From contig DBXX01000051.1 of the NCBI GenBank assembly GCA_002309675.1, positions 4,624 to 21,349 of the forward strand: a stretch of 16,726 nucleotides of DNA. The letters are read 5' to 3'. This stretch comes from Lachnospiraceae bacterium UBA1201 (lineage in GTDB: Bacteria > Bacillota > Clostridia > Lachnospirales > Lachnospiraceae). This document shows, one piece after another, positions 14,169-16,726 of this stretch. Every line of letters begins with the position of its first letter. Position 1 is the stretch's first letter. The position numbers and the translations under genes were made by a program. The notes below the pieces were generated by a model. It did not search any database, was not told where the DNA came from, and worked only from the letters and a program-made list of their open reading frames with translations.

Positions 14169-14197
14169 TTGGAATCCTCGAAATGCTGTGCTAAGAT
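14169..14197 (+). promoter_or_regulatory. Promoter of the last solute-binding protein gene
   Basis: TTGGAA (14169-14174), a 17-nt spacer and an extended -10 TGC-TAAGAT (-10 at 14192-14197). It lies 40 nt before the start codon and implies separate transcription from the three upstream genes. Confidence 0.65.
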
Positions 14198-14236
14198 ACA
14201 GAAAACTGTAGAATGCAGGGAAGAGGAGGATTCGAA

Positions 14237-15994
14237 ATGATAAAGTTCAAAAAGGTAAAATCGGTCGCATTGTCATTTGCGTTGATGATGTCTTTGCTGG
14301 CCGGATGTACAAATAAGTCGGTTACACAGGAATCGGTTTCGGAGACTGCGGCTGACACGACCGTTGCCGATACGTCAGAGGCGGATGCGAAAGAGGAGAC
14401 ATCGACCGCGAACGCGGAAAATGATACCGAGGCGGCCACGGAAGAGACTTCGGAAGTTTCAACTGCCGATGAAGAGACGGACACCGATGCAGAGACGACC
14501 GCAGACGATGAAACGATGGCAGGTGAGACTGACGAAGTAATTAAAGAGACGGTCTTTGATGAGACTTCCGGCAGTGAGGCCGAGACTTCAACGGATGGTT
14601 TTGAGGAAACATCTGAGGAAACGACAGTAGAGGCAACAGAGACGACGGAAGAGGCAACAGAGACGACGGAAGAGGCTGTAGAGACAACGGAAGTTCCCGA
14701 GGAAACTACAGCGCCGGAGCCTTTTAGGTTCGACCAGACTCTCGACGTGAGGATCGTTAACTGGTACCAGGGGGAAGAGGAGGCACCGAAAACGCCGTAT
14801 GATAAAGCTTATAAGGCTTATCTTGAGAAGATCCAACAGGATCATAACTTTACGGTCCGTATCGAAAACATCGGCGGTTGGGGTGAGTCTTACACTACAC
14901 AACTTTCCGCGTCTATCTCAGCAGGTGACCCGATCGGGCAGGTATGCATCTTGGATTCAAGTTGGGCAGCCGGTATAATGAATAACAATTTTTGCGAACC
15001 TCTCGATACACTGAGGTCCTTAGATCTGACAGAACCGAAGTGGAATCGGGGTGTCTCCGATGCGATGACTTATGGCGGTCATGTTTATGGCATGGCGATA
15101 AAAAATGGAGGTAGGACCCGGGCCGGAGTGTACTTCAATAAGCGACTCCTTCAGGAGGCCGGCTATTGTGCTGAAGAGTTGTATGATTTCCAGAAGAACG
15201 GAATGTGGACATGGTCGAAATTCGAAGAGGTTTTAGCTGCGTGCACCAGAGATACCGACCATGACGGCATTACCGATGTCTGGGGTATGACCGGTTTCAA
15301 TATGGATTTCTATACGATCGCGATCTATTCGTCGGGAGCGGATTTTGTAACGAAGGACGCTACCGGCAAGTTCGTAAACCGGATGAATACCGCTTCGTTC
15401 CAAGATGCATTGACCTGGGCGAACCGTATTTGGAACACCTATGGTCAGCCGCAACCGGAAGGCTCGGAATGGGATTATTTTAAAACCATTTTCTGCAACG
15501 GAGAAGCGGCCATGCGCGTTGCCGAGGAATATGTTGCATCTGAACTGGAGATTGAAGGAATGGCCGATGAATGGGGCTTCGTAATGTTCCCCTGCCCGGA
15601 TGGACAGGAACCGATCACGATCGAGCGTGAGGAGGTGGCCTTCATCCCGAGTTCATATAGCACTGCAGAAGCGGATAATATCGCTTATGTATATGATCTG
15701 TTCACCGATCCCGTTCCCGGATATGAGGATTCCGACGTGTGGAAGGAAGAATTCTTAGAGTACTATCCGAACCGGGAAGTGGTCGATGAGACATTGGCCA
15801 GGATGAGATTCGGAAAGGTAAAGGAACGTCTGGATCTCTACGTTTACGGCTTTGATGAAACGATCGGCCCGGGCTTTATCTGGGAGCTGGCAGGTGGTAC
15901 GCTCACGCCCGCGGGGGCTATCGAGTCGAAGCAGGGAGAATGGAATACCTGCATCAAAGAACAGAATAACGCACTTAAAAAGTTGGGCCGATAA
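14237..15994 (+). CDS. Extracellular solute-binding lipoprotein (family 1) with a long acidic Thr/Glu linker
   Basis: ATG 14237 has GAGGAGG 7 nt upstream; in-frame ATG 14213 would add 8 residues and is upstream of that site. The 585-residue product has a signal peptide with lipobox LLAGC (Cys24), then about 136 residues rich in Thr, Glu, Asp and Ser, far longer than in its paralogues. The binding core (about 162-585) aligns with the two others: ISAGDPIGQVCILDSSW, GGHVYGMAIKNGG, YFNKRLLQEAGYCAEELYDF, MWTWSKFEEVLAACTRDTDH, DHDGITDVWG and MFPCPDGQEPI, ending KEQNNALKKLGR. The linker should hold the domain well away from the membrane, across the cell wall, and may be O-glycosylated. It has its own promoter and terminator. 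Ligand unknown; no permease or ATPase gene follows. Confidence 0.93.
   Translation: MIKFKKVKSVALSFALMMSLLAGCTNKSVTQESVSETAADTTVADTSEADAKEETSTANAENDTEAATEETSEVSTADEETDTDAETTADDETMAGETDEVIKETVFDETSGSEAETSTDGFEETSEETTVEATETTEEATETTEEAVETTEVPEETTAPEPFRFDQTLDVRIVNWYQGEEEAPKTPYDKAYKAYLEKIQQDHNFTVRIENIGGWGESYTTQLSASISAGDPIGQVCILDSSWAAGIMNNNFCEPLDTLRSLDLTEPKWNRGVSDAMTYGGHVYGMAIKNGGRTRAGVYFNKRLLQEAGYCAEELYDFQKNGMWTWSKFEEVLAACTRDTDHDGITDVWGMTGFNMDFYTIAIYSSGADFVTKDATGKFVNRMNTASFQDALTWANRIWNTYGQPQPEGSEWDYFKTIFCNGEAAMRVAEEYVASELEIEGMADEWGFVMFPCPDGQEPITIEREEVAFIPSSYSTAEADNIAYVYDLFTDPVPGYEDSDVWKEEFLEYYPNREVVDETLARMRFGKVKERLDLYVYGFDETIGPGFIWELAGGTLTPAGAIESKQGEWNTCIKEQNNALKKLGR
14630..14692 (+). repeat. Three tandem 21-bp units in the linker
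   Basis: Units at 14630-14650 and 14651-14671 are identical and code EATETTE; the third, 14672-14692, differs at four bases and codes EAVETTE. Such in-frame units can expand or contract and change linker length. Confidence 0.9.
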
Positions 15995-16020
15995 TACGTA
16001 AGATAATAAGATAACTCCCG

Positions 16021-16063
16021 AAAGAGAGGGCGCCCGGTATATGCCGGACGGTCTCTCTTTTTT
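16021..16063 (+). terminator. Intrinsic terminator after the last solute-binding gene
   Basis: AAAGAGAG (16021-16028) pairs with CTCTCTTT (16053-16060) around a GC-rich CCGG-containing inner part, followed by TTTT. It lies 26 nt past the stop codon. Confidence 0.8.
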
Positions 16064-16105
16064 GTGTGGACACGGAAGATTTTACTTTATGCCGCAGGGA
16101 GTTTA

Positions 16106-16114
16106 TGGTATAAT
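16106..16114 (+). promoter_or_regulatory. Extended -10 promoter of the ArsC-family gene
   Basis: TGG-TATAAT: a perfect -10 (16109-16114) with an upstream TG. The -35 place (TTTATG, 16086-16091) is weak. It leaves a short leader of about 23 nt before the ATG. Confidence 0.65.
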
Positions 16115-16143
16115 TGCGAAAAGAACTTCAGGAGGAGAGAACG

Positions 16144-16500
16144 ATGATAAAGGTATATTGTTACGCGAAATGTACGACCTGTAAGAAGGCGCTGAAGTGG
16201 CTGGATGATAATAAGGTGGAGTACCAACTGCTCGACATCAAGGAGGAGCATCCGGACGAAAAGACACTGCGACAGCTCCATAAGAAGAGCGGGCTGGCGC
16301 TACGGAAGTTCTTCAACACCAGCGGCATCCTGTACCGGGAGATGGAGCTCTCGAAGAAACTGCCGGAGATGAGCGAGGACGAGATGTTTAAACTTCTGGC
16401 TTCGGACGGAATGCTGGTGAAGCGGCCGCTGCTGATCACGAAGGATCGCGTGCTGCCGGGCTTTAAAGAAGAAGACTGGAAGGCAGCAGTACAGAAATAA
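16144..16500 (+). CDS. ArsC/Spx-family small thioredoxin-fold protein
   Basis: ATG 16144 has AGGAGG about 8 nt upstream; an in-frame GTG/ATG-type start at 16114 would overlap the promoter and is rejected. The 118-residue product has the family N-terminus MIKVYCYAKCTTCKKALKWL with a CxxC pair (Cys10, Cys13), the conserved middle KKSGLALRKFFNTSGILYRE, and the C-terminal VKRPLLITKDRVLPGFKEED. This matches the arsenate-reductase-like (YffB/YusI/Spx) group. True arsenate reduction needs further active-site residues that I cannot confirm, and many members are redox or transcription-related proteins, so a specific function is not assigned. The next gene, a Nudix hydrolase, starts 14 nt after its stop and is probably cotranscribed. 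Confidence 0.9.
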   Translation: MIKVYCYAKCTTCKKALKWLDDNKVEYQLLDIKEEHPDEKTLRQLHKKSGLALRKFFNTSGILYREMELSKKLPEMSEDEMFKLLASDGMLVKRPLLITKDRVLPGFKEEDWKAAVQK

Positions 16501-16514
16501 CGAGGAGATCAGAC

Positions 16515-16726
16515 ATGGAGATTTGGGATCTTTATGATAAGAATGGTGTAAAGACAGGAGAAACGTGGGAACGCCAGTGGGAGAGCACGAATAAGGAGAT
16601 ACCGGAGGGTCGGTATCATATCGTCTGCGAGGTTCTGGTGCGGCATAAGGATGGCACCTTCCTGCTGGTGAAGCGTGACCCGAATAAAGAAGCGTACCCG
16701 GGATACTGGGAGGCGAGCGCCGGAGG
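16515..16726 (+). CDS. Nudix hydrolase (N-terminal part, cut by the window edge)
   Basis: The frame is open from ATG 16515, with GAGGAG upstream, through the window end (70 complete codons). It begins MEIWDLYDKNGVKTGETWER, followed by the strand pattern RYHIVCEVLVRHKDGTFLLV, then KRDPNKEAYPGYWEASAGG, the approach to the Nudix box. The opening is that of the IPP-isomerase-like/YfcD-type Nudix group, which hydrolyses nucleoside-diphosphate-linked compounds. The box itself (GX5EX7REUXEEXGU) is mostly beyond the edge, so catalytic residues and substrate cannot be judged. Confidence 0.88.
   Translation, partial: MEIWDLYDKNGVKTGETWERQWESTNKEIPEGRYHIVCEVLVRHKDGTFLLVKRDPNKEAYPGYWEASAG

Noticed and set aside
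14630..14692. CRISPR-like or mobile repeat
   Set aside because: The three units are contiguous 21-bp coding repeats in a linker, with no spacers.

Overview
The window looks like a chromosomal segment of a low-to-moderate GC Firmicute, most likely a clostridial or Lachnospiraceae-type gut bacterium. The evidence is strong AGGAGG-type ribosome binding sites, sigma-A-like promoters (often extended -10), a large Bacillus/Clostridium-type SRP RNA with an Alu domain, and recognisable clostridial family members: a PheB-type ACT protein beside homoserine dehydrogenase, a DUF2752 protein, and family-1 solute-binding lipoproteins with Thr/Pro/Glu linkers. I see no phage, insertion sequence, CRISPR array or tRNA. 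Species cannot be decided from the sequence.

Left part (1-3885). A long acidic, probably disordered protein runs leftward off the window edge (1491 to 1) behind its own good promoter. To its right, also leftward, is a two-gene operon: an ECF-type sigma factor, probably starting at TTG 3653, overlaps by 4 bases a 480-residue single-pass membrane protein that is its likely regulator. The operon ends in a strong intrinsic terminator. Divergent from it is an 845-residue membrane-anchored protein (3886-6423) with a propeller-like middle and a C39-peptidase-like C-terminus that appears to lack the catalytic cysteine.

Middle (6424-9370), all rightward. A promoter and a structured ~128-nt leader precede a PheB-type ACT protein, homoserine dehydrogenase and a small DUF2752 membrane protein, followed by a terminator. 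The first two link to aspartate-family amino-acid synthesis, with the ACT protein a likely amino-acid sensor. Next is a solitary XRE-type repressor preceded by palindromes 22 bp apart that look like its operators. A shared bidirectional terminator separates it from a leftward small membrane protein resembling DUF4190.

Right part (10055-16726). A 23-bp perfect inverted repeat flanks the 3' end of the leftward SRP RNA gene. Divergent from the SRP RNA begins a tandem family of extracellular solute-binding proteins: three full-length paralogues and one 102-residue stub, with no permease or ATPase gene beside them. The first is built to be anchored by a C-terminal membrane helix; the others are N-terminal lipoproteins. 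The stub shares a 49-base identical segment with its upstream neighbour. The last paralogue has its own promoter and upstream repeat boxes. After a terminator, an ArsC/Spx-family small redox protein and the start of a Nudix hydrolase run off the right edge.
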